A stretch of 64,000 bases of DNA from Planctomycetota bacterium (GTDB lineage: Bacteria; Planctomycetota; UBA1135; GCA-002686595). Shown one piece after another: positions 33,513 through 42,797 of the stretch. The number at the start of each line of letters is the position of its first letter. Within the stretch, counting starts at the first letter, position 1. The stretch covers positions 1 through 64,000 of the forward strand of contig CANKOY010000003.1 in assembly GCA_947484275.1 (NCBI GenBank), given 5' to 3'. Under the pieces are notes generated by a model. It worked only from the letters and a program-made list of their open reading frames with translations, was not told where the DNA came from and searched no databases. The position numbers and the translations under genes were made by a program.

Positions 33513-35707
33513 CGCGCGCCGCACTATTCGGCTTCGGCTGGTTGCGTCCTGAGCTCGCGGCCCTGGCCCTGCTCGGCGTGCTGGTTCTGGTTCTGGGCTG
33601 GTGGGCCGTGCACAAGCGCTCGCGAGTGCTTGCGGCCCTGGTGGCCGCGCGCCAATTTCCGCGCTTCATTTCCGGCTGGTCGGTGAACCGGGCACGGGCG
33701 CGTTTCGTCCTCGCGGCTGCAGCGCTCGTGCTCCTTGGCCTGTGCGCCGCAGGCCCGGTGCGCGGATTCACGCTGCGCGAAGTTCGCCGCCGCGGTCTCG
33801 ACTTGGTGGTTTGCATCGACACCTCGCGCTCGATGCTCGTGCGCGACCTGCGACCCGATCGAATTACCCGCGCGCGGCGCGAAGTGCGCGGACTGCTGGA
33901 GCGGCTGCGCGGCGATCGCATGGCCTTGATCGCTTTCGCGGGCGACGCGCGCGAGATCGCGCCCTTGACTCACGATCGCACGGCCTTGGCCGCGATGCTC
34001 GAAACTACGTCGCCGGCGGAGAACGAGAAGGGCGGTACGGACCTGGGGGCTGCGCTGGAGCGCGCGTTGGCGATGTTCGATGGGCGCACCGGAGCGAACG
34101 AGTGCATCGTGATGCTGACGGATGGAGAGGACCTCGAAGGCCGCGGCATGGAAGTCGCGCTCAAGGCCAAGGAGCGCGGCGTCAAGGTCTTCGTCGTTGG
34201 CATGGGCACGGAGTCGGGCGGGAAAATTCCCGTGGCGCGCCAGGGCGGCGGTGAGAGCTTCCTGCGTGACGCGGAGAACCGAGAAGTGGTCTCGGTCATG
34301 GGAGGTGAAGGCCTCGACGAGCTCGCCTCCACCACCGGCGGGGCGTACCTCTCTGCTCAAGCCTCGGCCGCGCCCCTGGAGGAACTCTACGAGAAGCGCA
34401 TTTCGCGGCTGGAGGCGCGCGAGCTGCAGAGCGGTCAGGAGTTCGTGCCTCACGATCGCTTCCAGTGGTTCCTGGCCTTGGCCGCTGCCTGCATGCTCGC
34501 CGCCGCGGCCCTGGGGGAGCAGCGTTCGCGATCGCGCCAGCGCAGTGCGGCGCGCTCCTTGCGCGGACGCGCAGGATCCGCCGGCAGCGTGAAGCGCGAG
34601 AAGCCAGCGTGGGCGCGGGCCGTGGCGCCGCTGTTCCTGCTGGCCGGACCGCAGACGACGCCCGTGGTCCCGACCGTACCCCCGCCTGTACCTCCGACCG
34701 CACTCCCGGCCGCACCCTTGCCCGCACCCTTGGCCGAGGTGCGCGCGCCCGTGGTCGCCTACGATCAATCGCCCGCGAAGGGACTGAGGGAACTTCGCGC
34801 GCAACTCCAGAGCAACGACCTCGAAGGCGCGGCTTCCCTTGGCGAGCGCCTGGACGCCATGGCGAACCTCGGCGAGCTTGCTCGGGCAGAGATCGACTAC
34901 CATCGCGGCGTCGTGCACGCGCGCCGCGGCGAATTTGCAGCGGCGAGCGCGGCCTTTGCGCAGGCGGGGGGGCAAGCTCCCGCCGGTGGCCTGCGCCTGG
35001 ACGCCTGGTACAACGCGGGCACGTCGCTGCTGGAAGTTGCCGAGCAGGCATTTTTCGCGATTCCCGAAGTGCGCGAAGCGCGTCAGCTGCCGCCCTTGGC
35101 ACCGGTGATGCCCCCGGCGCCCTCTGGGCCCCCGGGGGTTGGCGCGACAGCTTCGAAAGCACCGCCGCCCAACGCGGACCTCGATCTCGCGGCCGAGGGC
35201 TATCGCAGTTCCAAGCAGTCCCTTAGCCACCGCCTGCGCGCCGATGCCCGCGACGTCGACACACGCGCAAACCTGGAGCTGATTCAACGCCGACTCAAGG
35301 AACTCGAGGAGCTGCGCAAGAAACGCGAGGAAGAGAAGCAAGAGCAGGAGCAGCAACCGGATTCGAAGGAAAAACCCGAGTCCGACGAGAAGCAGGATCC
35401 GGACAAGTCCAAGGAAGACGACTCCAAGCAAGAGCCCAAGCCCGACGAATCCCAGGAACAGAAACCGTCCGAGGAGGAGTCGAAGCCGAAGCCCGAGGAA
35501 GATCAGCCCAAGCCAGAGAAACCGAAGGAGGGTGAGTCCAAGCCTGAGGATCAGCCCAAGCCCGCGGATTTGACAGAGGAACGCGTGCTTTCCAAGGAAG
35601 AGATTTTGCGTCTCCTGGATCAGCTCGCGAACATTGAAGAAGAGGCGCAGCAATTGCAGGCGCGCATTCGTGCGCGTCAGCGCGTGCCTGTGGAGAAAGA
35701 CTGGTGA
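33509..35707 (+). CDS. BatB/BatC fusion: VWA membrane protein with TPR and charged tail
   Basis: About 732 aa. The first 330 residues are BatB-like: two membrane helices, a VWA domain with DTSRSM (Asp104), GGTDLGAALERAL and IVMLTDGED, and a third helix. A Pro-rich spacer then leads to TPR-like repeats (BatC-like; GELARAEIDYHRGVVHARRG) and about 80 residues made almost wholly of Lys, Glu, Asp, Gln and Pro, ending in a coiled-coil segment. Start choice: CTG 33509 overlaps the batA stop as CTGA and has a perfect AGGAGG 5 nt upstream. The alternative TTG 33473 would overlap batA by 40 bp without such a site. BatB and BatC are separate genes in Bacteroides. Confidence 0.83.
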   Translation: MTRAALFGFGWLRPELAALALLGVLVLVLGWWAVHKRSRVLAALVAARQFPRFISGWSVNRARARFVLAAAALVLLGLCAAGPVRGFTLREVRRRGLDLVVCIDTSRSMLVRDLRPDRITRARREVRGLLERLRGDRMALIAFAGDAREIAPLTHDRTALAAMLETTSPAENEKGGTDLGAALERALAMFDGRTGANECIVMLTDGEDLEGRGMEVALKAKERGVKVFVVGMGTESGGKIPVARQGGGESFLRDAENREVVSVMGGEGLDELASTTGGAYLSAQASAAPLEELYEKRISRLEARELQSGQEFVPHDRFQWFLALAAACMLAAAALGEQRSRSRQRSAARSLRGRAGSAGSVKREKPAWARAVAPLFLLAGPQTTPVVPTVPPPVPPTALPAAPLPAPLAEVRAPVVAYDQSPAKGLRELRAQLQSNDLEGAASLGERLDAMANLGELARAEIDYHRGVVHARRGEFAAASAAFAQAGGQAPAGGLRLDAWYNAGTSLLEVAEQAFFAIPEVREARQLPPLAPVMPPAPSGPPGVGATASKAPPPNADLDLAAEGYRSSKQSLSHRLRADARDVDTRANLELIQRRLKELEELRKKREEEKQEQEQQPDSKEKPESDEKQDPDKSKEDDSKQEPKPDESQEQKPSEEESKPKPEEDQPKPEKPKEGESKPEDQPKPADLTEERVLSKEEILRLLDQLANIEEEAQQLQARIRARQRVPVEKDW

Positions 35708-37464
35708 ACCAATCCATTTCCTTGATTGCGCGTGTGGTCGCCGTACTGCTCGCCCTTGGGGCCCTGATTGCAGGTACAACGCCCCAGAATCAGGCGCGCG
35801 TCAGCGTGCGCCTCTCCAGCGGCGTGCTCAAGTTGGGCAGCGAAGTGGCGTTGATCGCCTCGGTGGAGAACGCAGCCTTCAGCGACGTGCGCCCGCTGCC
35901 CACGGTGGACGGTCTGCGACTGGGACCCTGGAGCTCGCCAAGTTCCCGGTCCTCGACGTCGATCGTCAACGGCCGGGTTTCGCGCTCCGACGAACGCACC
36001 TGGACCGCGGCGGTCCGTCCGGAGCGCAAGGGCGAGTTCACGATCCCGCCACTGGAATTCTCCGTTGATGGGGGCGTCGTGCGCACCCAGGCATTGACCC
36101 TGACCGTGGTCGAGGATCTCAAGGGTGAGGAACTCGGGACTTTCAACTTGCGCGCGTCGTCGACCAAAGTCGTCGAGGGCCAGCCCTTCTCGGTGGAGAT
36201 GATCTTTGGATGGGACGCGGCGCTGACGGAGCGCATCAACTGGGCCAACCTGTCGCTGTCCTGGTGGGGGCAACTGCCCGGCGCGCTCGAGAACACTCCG
36301 CCGCCGCTGTCGGCGAACGCGAAACTGACTGAGATCGTGCTCAACACGACCGACACGGTGCGCGTCGAGGAACTGCCACGGCAGCAGGTGCGCGGGCGGG
36401 CCTTCCGCATGTTCCGCATGGTGCGCTCCTACACGCCGACGCGCTCGGGCAGCTTGGAGTTTCCCACCAGCTGGCTGGAGTTCGCGCGCATCGAGGACTT
36501 CGGCGACATTTTCTCCCGCCGCCGCGAGCGCGTGGAGTCCTATTTCGCCAAGAGCGAGCCGCTCGTCATCGAGGTGATTCAACTCCCGGAGCAAGGACGG
36601 CCTGCGGACTACGGCGGAGCAATTGGCAATTTCACCGCGCGTGCCAGCGCCGAGCCGCGTGATGTGGACGCCGGCGAGTCGATCAAGCTCAAGGTCGAGT
36701 GGTCGGGCACCGGGAATTTGGAGTTCTTCTCCGCGCCCGAGCCCAGTCGCAGCGAAGCGTTCAACGGATTCCGCGTCTACGGCAAGACCGAGACCAAGTC
36801 CCTTGACAGCCGCAGCGTGGTCTACGACCTCGCTCCGAAGTCAGCGGATGTGAAGGAGATTCCTCCGCTGGTTTTGCCGGTGTTCGATCCACAGAGCAAT
36901 CGCTACACCAGCGTGGCGACGCCTGCGATCGCGATCAACGTACGCGCCCTCGGCCGTGCCAGCGGATTGAGCGATCCCGACGGGTTCGTGGCGCAGAACG
37001 ATCTGCGCGACGTACCCTCCGCCCTGGGCGGCGAGGGCGAGCTTCCGCGGCCCGGCACAACCACGGTTCTAGGCGCCTTCGCGGCCTTGCCGTTGATCTG
37101 GATCGGCCTGGCACGCGTGGCGCGCCGACGCGGCGATCCCTGGGCCCCGCGCGAACGGGCTCGACGTCGCGCTCGAAAACAACTGGCCCGCGAGCTGTCC
37201 GGCGCCACGTCCGCACGCGCTGAACTCGTGGCGCTGCAGAACTTCCTCGGGGCGCGAACGGCGGAGCGCGCGGAAGCCTGGGAAGGCCGCGACATCCAGG
37301 GGTGGTTCGCGCGTCAGGCACACCAGGTCCCGGCCGCGGCCGTGCTCGAACTCGAACGTCTGGTGGACGAACTAGAAGCCGCCGAATGGGGTGGTGTTCC
37401 GCGCAGCGGCGGCCGCGCACGCGCCTTGGAAGTTGCCGAGACCCTTGTGCGAGGTGGGCTGTGA
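35704..37464 (+). CDS. batD: BatD-like oxygen-tolerance protein
   Basis: A protein of 586 aa with a signal peptide, a series of periplasmic Ig-like domains (for example VSVRLSSGVLKLGSEVALIA, FNLRASSTKVVEGQPFSVEM and FTARASAEPRDVDAGESIKL), one membrane helix at about residues 453-472 and a cytoplasmic helical tail. This architecture is that of BatD (PF13584-type). It is thought to cooperate with BatA/BatB at the membrane. GTG 35704 overlaps the previous stop as GTGA, and its own stop overlaps the batE start the same way. Confidence 0.88.
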   Translation: MNQSISLIARVVAVLLALGALIAGTTPQNQARVSVRLSSGVLKLGSEVALIASVENAAFSDVRPLPTVDGLRLGPWSSPSSRSSTSIVNGRVSRSDERTWTAAVRPERKGEFTIPPLEFSVDGGVVRTQALTLTVVEDLKGEELGTFNLRASSTKVVEGQPFSVEMIFGWDAALTERINWANLSLSWWGQLPGALENTPPPLSANAKLTEIVLNTTDTVRVEELPRQQVRGRAFRMFRMVRSYTPTRSGSLEFPTSWLEFARIEDFGDIFSRRRERVESYFAKSEPLVIEVIQLPEQGRPADYGGAIGNFTARASAEPRDVDAGESIKLKVEWSGTGNLEFFSAPEPSRSEAFNGFRVYGKTETKSLDSRSVVYDLAPKSADVKEIPPLVLPVFDPQSNRYTSVATPAIAINVRALGRASGLSDPDGFVAQNDLRDVPSALGGEGELPRPGTTTVLGAFAALPLIWIGLARVARRRGDPWAPRERARRRARKQLARELSGATSARAELVALQNFLGARTAERAEAWEGRDIQGWFARQAHQVPAAAVLELERLVDELEAAEWGGVPRSGGRARALEVAETLVRGGL

Positions 37465-38258
37465 ATTCGCGCTCCGTGATTTCGTTTCTGTGCCTGCTCT
37501 TGTGCCTGCCCTTCGCCGTCCGTGCCGACGCAGGACCACGCATGGATGTCGAATCGGCCGAGGTGCTCTACCAACGCGGTCTTGAGGCCTATCGCGCCAG
37601 CACGCCGGATCTGTCCAGCGCGCGCGCCCATTGGAGCGCGGCACTCGAACGTCGAGATGAGCTCACTGCTCCACAGCGCGCGCGGCTGTGCCGATCCCTG
37701 GGCAACCTGACGTTTCGCCAAGAGCGTCCCCTGGAAGCGGCCGCCTGGTACACCGCGGCGATTCGACTGGATCCGCGCGACGGCGACGCCTGGAGCAATC
37801 TGGAGTTCGCGCGTTCGAAGGCGGGCCTCGAACCGGCGGACCGCGGAGACCTCGCGGCGACCTTCGAGCGCGCGACTCACGCCCTGACCCGCGCCGAATC
37901 CGAATGGCTGGCCTTGGTCATGGCGATCCTGCTGGCGATCCTGATCGTGCTGCGCGCCTTCGTCCTGGGCAGCGCGGCGACGCGGCCTTTGATCATGACT
38001 GGCCTGCTCGCCCTGGTTGCCGCTGTCCCATGGTTCGTTCATTGGCGCGAGTCGGACCGCGATCCGGTGTTCGTGGTCTCCACGGCTGGCGTGCAGGTGG
38101 CCAGCGAGCCGAGCGCCGCGGCGTCGAAAGTGGCGCTGCTGCCCGCCGGCGCGAGCGCACAGCGCCTCGAGGATGTGGCCGGTTGGACACGGGTCGAAAC
38201 AGAGGCCGGGGAGCGCGGCTGGGTACCGGCCCAGGCGATGTTCGCGCTCAAGCGCTAG
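37461..38258 (+). CDS. batE: BatE-like TPR/SH3 membrane protein
   Basis: A protein of 265 aa: signal peptide, TPR repeats (about residues 34-125; LAAYWYTA-like AAAWYTAAIRLDPRDGDAWS), two membrane helices (about 150-175 and 177-195) and a C-terminal SH3-like domain (GVQVASEPSAAASKVALLPAG ... GWTRVETEAGERGWVP, quoted in part). This is the BatE layout and closes the operon. Its TAG stop lies inside the terminal repeat of a 179-bp palindromic element, so the last codon of the gene may have been defined by that insertion. Confidence 0.85.
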   Translation: MNSRSVISFLCLLLCLPFAVRADAGPRMDVESAEVLYQRGLEAYRASTPDLSSARAHWSAALERRDELTAPQRARLCRSLGNLTFRQERPLEAAAWYTAAIRLDPRDGDAWSNLEFARSKAGLEPADRGDLAATFERATHALTRAESEWLALVMAILLAILIVLRAFVLGSAATRPLIMTGLLALVAAVPWFVHWRESDRDPVFVVSTAGVQVASEPSAAASKVALLPAGASAQRLEDVAGWTRVETEAGERGWVPAQAMFALKR

Positions 38259-38433
38259 CAGCCCGTTGAAAAAGTCCCTACTACGGCAAGACGTGCTTCG
38301 GCGCCGCGGCGTCGCGCTCGGAAAGTCGTGCTCAGCGGCCAGGAAGGCCGCCTGTGCGCGACTTTCTGTCGCGCTCCTTGCTCCGCCTTCTCACGCCTTG
38401 CCTCGCGACGGGACCTTTTCAACGGACTGCTAG
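38255..38433. repeat. CTAGCAG-type palindromic element, 179 bp
   Basis: Ends are 24-bp inverted repeats matching at 22 of 24 positions; the left begins CTAGCAGCCCGTTGAAAAA and the right is its near-complement. Inner complementary segments (GAAAGTCG with CGACTTTC, GCGGCC with GGCCGC) allow a long hairpin. The left terminus includes the batE stop codon TAG. No gene is encoded. It is probably a non-autonomous mobile element that also terminates the bat transcript. A related element lies at 59356-59477. Confidence 0.8.
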
Positions 38434-38527
38434 GCGCGCTGCCGCGTGACCGCGGGGGCTCCCGCGCGCCTCGAACTCGCGTCGCGGCACACTTGTACGC
38501 GAGCACTCGGGCGACCATGCTGGCCCC

Positions 38528-39991
38528 ATGCGCAAGCGCCTGGCTTTGCTGATCTGGATCGCACCCGCGTTCCTCAGCCTTTTTGCCTGCGCACCCGCGG
38601 CTCCAGGTCCGCCTGCGCGCGGCTTGCTCGTGATCGCGATCGATGGACTGCGCTACGACCATCTCTCGTATGCCGGCTACGACCGCCCGACGACCCCGGC
38701 GCTTGACGAACTTGCGCAGGAAGGAGTTTTCTTTCGCCAGGCATTCGCTGCGGCGCCGTGGCAGATTCCCGCGCACATGGCGTTGATTTCGGGCGCGGAT
38801 CCACGGCTTGCGCGGCGCGTGTTGCCGGCCGACGTCAGCGTCAATCAGGCGACCCAATGGCACTTGCCCGACGAGGCTCCACATCCCGCCGCGTCATTCC
38901 TGAGCCACGGGATCAGCACGGCGATGTTCTACGACCATCCGAACCTCGCTTCGATCTACGGCTACCAGCGCGGCTTTCATGTCTACCAGGGTCCCGACAA
39001 GGACGATGACAAGCAGCGCCCGCAATTCGGATCCGAAGCCGTGTTCCGACGATTCCAGCAGTGGCTGACGCACTCCGACCCGGACCAGAGTTGGTTCGCG
39101 TATCTCGAAGTGGCCGATCTTGAACGAGTCTGGAGTGAGACCGATCCGCGCTGGGATTCGCGCTACTCACCGCGGCCGGAGTTGTCTCGCGTGCCGCCCG
39201 TGGGAGACGCGCAGCACCTGTACTTCGCCGTACCCCGCGGCCGTTGGTCGCAGGGCATGTCGACCTTGGGAGAGTACGAGGCTCGCTACGACGGAGCGAT
39301 CGCGCAGATGGACTATGCGTTCCGCCGCCTGCGCTGTTCCATGGAACGCTTGGGGCGCTTTGAGAACACCACGGTCGTGATCGTCGGATCCTACGGGATG
39401 AGCTTCGGTGAGAGTGGCATGCTGTTGGACAGCGGCACGTTCGCGGATGTGGACCTGCACGTGCCGTTGATCGTGCGTCCGGGCGCGGGCTTCGCATTCA
39501 AAGCAGGCTTGCGCAGTGACGATCTGATTTCAACGGTGGACGTGATGCCCACGCTGCTTGAGATGGCGGGCTTGCCGATCACCAGCGGGACTGACGGCCA
39601 GTCGTTCCTGCGCGCCCTCAATGGCGTTGCAGCGGCACCTGGCCGCGTCATTCACGCCAGCTGCGCTTATCAGGATGGCTTCGCGACCCTTGATGATCGG
39701 CACTGCTTCGAGCGCACGTGGCCAGGCCGGGCACTGGATCCGCGCTTGAGTGCCTCATGGTTTGGTGACAACGAGCGGCGTCCTGATGAATTGCGCGAGG
39801 TGTTTCACGATCGTCGCGAGCATCCCAGTCTCGGACACCTTTCGGTGCAGGGCAGCGACATCGAAGCGCGCGCGAACTTAGCGCGCCGCGGCGAGGCATG
39901 GGCCGCGAAGATCCACGCGCGCCGCCTGAGGTTTCAGGGCCCCGGCGTCGCCGAATTCGCCGCGCCCAAGGAAACCGATCCGACCCGATGA
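38528..39991 (+). CDS. Sulfatase-fold lipoprotein, probably catalytically inactive
   Basis: A lipoprotein of 487 aa (lipobox LFAC, Cys21) with the sulfatase fold. The first metal motif is kept (VIAIDGLRYDHLSYAGY, Asp39). The nucleophile motif, normally Cys/Ser/Thr-x-P-x-R/H, reads PWQIPAHMALISG with Gln79 at the nucleophile position. The second metal site, normally DHGE..GEHG, reads SYGMSFGESG (Ser288, Tyr289). Both losses together indicate no sulfate- or phosphate-ester hydrolysis, so a binding or regulatory role is more likely. It overlaps (ATGA) the first of two GT4 genes, so it probably serves the same glycan. Confidence 0.78.
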   Translation: MRKRLALLIWIAPAFLSLFACAPAAPGPPARGLLVIAIDGLRYDHLSYAGYDRPTTPALDELAQEGVFFRQAFAAAPWQIPAHMALISGADPRLARRVLPADVSVNQATQWHLPDEAPHPAASFLSHGISTAMFYDHPNLASIYGYQRGFHVYQGPDKDDDKQRPQFGSEAVFRRFQQWLTHSDPDQSWFAYLEVADLERVWSETDPRWDSRYSPRPELSRVPPVGDAQHLYFAVPRGRWSQGMSTLGEYEARYDGAIAQMDYAFRRLRCSMERLGRFENTTVVIVGSYGMSFGESGMLLDSGTFADVDLHVPLIVRPGAGFAFKAGLRSDDLISTVDVMPTLLEMAGLPITSGTDGQSFLRALNGVAAAPGRVIHASCAYQDGFATLDDRHCFERTWPGRALDPRLSASWFGDNERRPDELREVFHDRREHPSLGHLSVQGSDIEARANLARRGEAWAAKIHARRLRFQGPGVAEFAAPKETDPTR

Positions 39992-41337
39992 GGGTGCTGT
40001 TCGTTTCGCGGGGTTTCCCGCCCCATGGGCGCTGGGGTACAGAGGCCTACACCTCGCTCTTGGCCAGCGGGCTCGCGCGCGAAGGCCACGAGATCCGCGT
40101 GTTCCATCCAGATGTGCGCGATGACCGTGAACCGTATTCGCTGTACGACGTCGAAGACGGGCCGTTCGTCGTGACGCGCGTAGTCTTGCCGCGCACGCGC
40201 AGCAAGCGCCTGGAGCAGAGCTACTCGGACAGCGCGTTGGAAGCGGCTTTCGAGCGGGCACTGTTGCGCCACCAGCCGGACGTCGTGCACTTCACCTACC
40301 TGCTGTGGACGCTTTCCGTGCGTCTGCCACAGGTGGCCAAGCGCCACGGAGTTGCCTGCGTGCTGACGGCCACGGACTTCGGCCTCGCCTGCCATCGAGG
40401 TCAGTACTTCGACTGGCGCCAGCAGGATTGCGGCGGGCCCCACAGCGCAGAGGTCTGTGCGCGCTGTATCCGCGAACCTTCCCGCGACGACGGCTCGAAA
40501 GTCGAGGTGGCCGCGAAGCGCTGGGCAGCCTTTTTCCTGGCCCAGGTGGGCGGCGCCGGGAAAGTGGTCGTGGGCGCCGATCTCGAACGGCGCGAGCACA
40601 GCGTGCGCGAGGCCATGGCCGCGATCGACGAAGCTGTGGCGCCGACGGAGGAAGTTGCACGCATGCTCGCGCGCGTGGGCGTGGACGAAGAGCGCATCAC
40701 ACGCCTGTGCTATGCAGTAGACGAGTCGATCATGGACGTCGCGCGCGCCGAACCAACTTCCAAGGTGCCGCGCATTGGATTCATGGGGCAGTTCGCGCCA
40801 CACAAGGGCCCGCACGTGCTCCTGGATGCCGTGTCGATCCTCGAGCAACGTCTGCCCGAGTCCGTGGAGCCCTGGGAAGTGGTTCTATACGGCGAGGGGA
40901 TCGAGGGCCGCCATCGCCTGTATCCGCAGCGATTGCGCGCGGCGCCTTTGGGCCCCCGAGTTTCGATCGCCGCGCCCTTCGAGACGCGCGCCGTGGGCGA
41001 GGCGTTTGCCGCGCTCTCATGCATCGTCGTGCCTTCGCTGTGGCGTGAGAACGCGCCACTCTGTGCGCTGGAAGCGCGCGCCGCTGGGATCCCGGTAATC
41101 GCGAGCCGCGTTCCTGGACTGTCGGAAATCATCCAGCCTGGCGTCCACGGCCAGCTGTTCCCGCCCGGGGATGCGCGAGCGCTGGCGGATCTGTTGCGCG
41201 ATGTAATTCTCGGTCGAATCGCGCCACGCCACGCGCCCTCGCAACCAATCACCTACGCTGCGCACGTTTCGCGCGTAGCGCAACTGCACCGGCGGGCTCT
41301 GGCGCGGAGCGCTGGCAAGCACGTTCACGCGTCATGA
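39988..41337 (+). CDS. GT4-family glycosyltransferase with four-Cys motif
   Basis: A GT-B enzyme of 449 aa. The N-terminus is MRVLFVSRGFPPHGRWGTE; the donor half has RIGFMGQFAPHKGPHVLLDA and LWRENAPLCALEARAAGIPV. After the ATDFGLAC segment it carries C135-x12-C148-x8-C157-x2-C160, a likely metal-binding insertion shared by two other transferases here (41334 and 60519). It is translated from an ATG overlapping the pseudo-sulfatase stop and itself overlaps the next GT4 gene, forming a three-gene unit. Acceptor and sugar are unknown; an envelope polysaccharide is likely. Confidence 0.87.
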   Translation: MRVLFVSRGFPPHGRWGTEAYTSLLASGLAREGHEIRVFHPDVRDDREPYSLYDVEDGPFVVTRVVLPRTRSKRLEQSYSDSALEAAFERALLRHQPDVVHFTYLLWTLSVRLPQVAKRHGVACVLTATDFGLACHRGQYFDWRQQDCGGPHSAEVCARCIREPSRDDGSKVEVAAKRWAAFFLAQVGGAGKVVVGADLERREHSVREAMAAIDEAVAPTEEVARMLARVGVDEERITRLCYAVDESIMDVARAEPTSKVPRIGFMGQFAPHKGPHVLLDAVSILEQRLPESVEPWEVVLYGEGIEGRHRLYPQRLRAAPLGPRVSIAAPFETRAVGEAFAALSCIVVPSLWRENAPLCALEARAAGIPVIASRVPGLSEIIQPGVHGQLFPPGDARALADLLRDVILGRIAPRHAPSQPITYAAHVSRVAQLHRRALARSAGKHVHAS

Positions 41338-42791
41338 GCGCGGGCCTTGCATCGATCGGCGAGCGCGCGCGCGACGAAGGCCTCGACATTGGATTCGTCA
41401 GCATGGGCTTCGCTCCCGATCTCGGCGGGATCGAAACGCACTTGCTGCAACTGGCGCAGGAATTCACAGCCCGGGGACACCGCGTACACGTCCTGTGTCT
41501 GGATTCCAGGCGCGGTCGCGCGCCCTATTCATTCGAGGATCAACTCCACGGCCAGGTGCGCGTGCGACGCGTGGCCTACGCCTATCACGATCACCGCGCC
41601 CTGGCCGATCTCGCCGTGCGCGCCGAAGCCAACGACACCGTCATGGCCTGGCTGGCGGAAGAGCCCTGTGACGTCGTTCACGTGCACCACGCCAGCGGGT
41701 TTGGTGCCGGAATGCTGCAGGCCATCCACGAGATGGGCCGGCCCTTGCTTCTGACTCTGCACGACTATTGGATGCTCTGTCCGCGCGGGCAGATGCTCCG
41801 AAACGACGGCGCGGTCTGTGCTTCGGCCCTGGCGCAGACTTGCGCGGCGTGTCTCGCTGCGACCTGGCCGCACCTGATGCCTTCTGAGCGCGGCGAGCAA
41901 CGCGGTCCAGGGGGCGAGGCACTGACCAGCGATGAGCAGGCAGCAGCGGCGCGCACTGCCCACGCACTTTCGATGTTGAACCTGCCCGCGCGTTTGTTCG
42001 CGCCTTCGGCTGCCGCGCGCGACGTGTTCGAGCGCAACGGAGTTCCCGCGGGGCGCATTGCGGTCCTGCCCAATGGAGTCGAAGTCGAGGGGCTCGCCGC
42101 CGCGGTCGCCGCAGCGCGTCGCGCCACGGCGCCCAAGGACGACCGACGGAGGGTGGCTGTGCTTGGCAGCGTCCAACCATCCAAGGGTGTGCTCGAGTTC
42201 GCGCGCGCAGCGCTCTCACTCAACGATTCACGGCTGGTGATCGAAATTCACGGCGCCCTAGGCGACTATCACGGCGATTCCAGCTACGGCATGCGTCTGC
42301 GCGAATTGGCGACGGCCCATCCGCAACTGGAGCTGCATGGCGAATACGCCCACGTTGATTTGGCGCGAATCCTCGCGCGAGTCGATCTTGTGTGCGTGCC
42401 CTCGCGTTGGCATGAGGTCTTTGGTTTGACAGCGCGCGAGGCCCGGGCCGCGGGGCTTCCGGTGTTCGTGTCTGACCGCGGTGGGCTCGCGGACTTGCGC
42501 GCCGATCCCGGCGTGCGTTTGCTCGCTGCGGAGGATGCGACGGCCTGGCGCAACGCCCTCGAACAGTTCATGACCGAGCCCGCGGGCCAACTTGTTCTCG
42601 GTCCGGCCCCCAAGAGCGCCCACGCGCTGGCGCTGGAGCTGGAATCGCACTACGTGGAACTCGTGCGCACGCAACTGGGCCGCGAGCCGCGCCTGCTGTT
42701 TCAGGCGGGGACGGACGTGCCTGTGAGCCGCCTAGAATCCGAGCCGCCGGCGAGTAAGAAAGGACCGTGGTGGCGGCGCATGATTCGCTGA
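41334..42791 (+). CDS. GT4-family glycosyltransferase with four-Cys motif
   Basis: A protein of 485 aa. GT-B signatures are GFAPDLGGIETHLLQLA at the acceptor side and VAVLGSVQPSKGVLEFARA, WHEVFGLTAREARAAGLPVF at the donor side. Following LTLHDYWMLC is C149-x12-C162-x7-C170-x2-C173, the same pattern as in the preceding gene. The C-terminal tail is basic with tryptophans (KKGPWWRRMIR) and may touch the membrane. It is the last gene of its unit and is followed after 6 bp by the second copy of the 164-bp palindromic element. Confidence 0.87.
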   Translation: MSAGLASIGERARDEGLDIGFVSMGFAPDLGGIETHLLQLAQEFTARGHRVHVLCLDSRRGRAPYSFEDQLHGQVRVRRVAYAYHDHRALADLAVRAEANDTVMAWLAEEPCDVVHVHHASGFGAGMLQAIHEMGRPLLLTLHDYWMLCPRGQMLRNDGAVCASALAQTCAACLAATWPHLMPSERGEQRGPGGEALTSDEQAAAARTAHALSMLNLPARLFAPSAAARDVFERNGVPAGRIAVLPNGVEVEGLAAAVAAARRATAPKDDRRRVAVLGSVQPSKGVLEFARAALSLNDSRLVIEIHGALGDYHGDSSYGMRLRELATAHPQLELHGEYAHVDLARILARVDLVCVPSRWHEVFGLTAREARAAGLPVFVSDRGGLADLRADPGVRLLAAEDATAWRNALEQFMTEPAGQLVLGPAPKSAHALALELESHYVELVRTQLGREPRLLFQAGTDVPVSRLESEPPASKKGPWWRRMIR

Positions 42792-42797
42792 TCGCCT

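Noticed and set aside
33524-35779. 751-codon open frame on the minus strand
   Set aside because: Exact antisense of the BatB/C gene. The translation is Leu/Gly/Arg-rich without any domain; long antisense frames are expected at this GC content.
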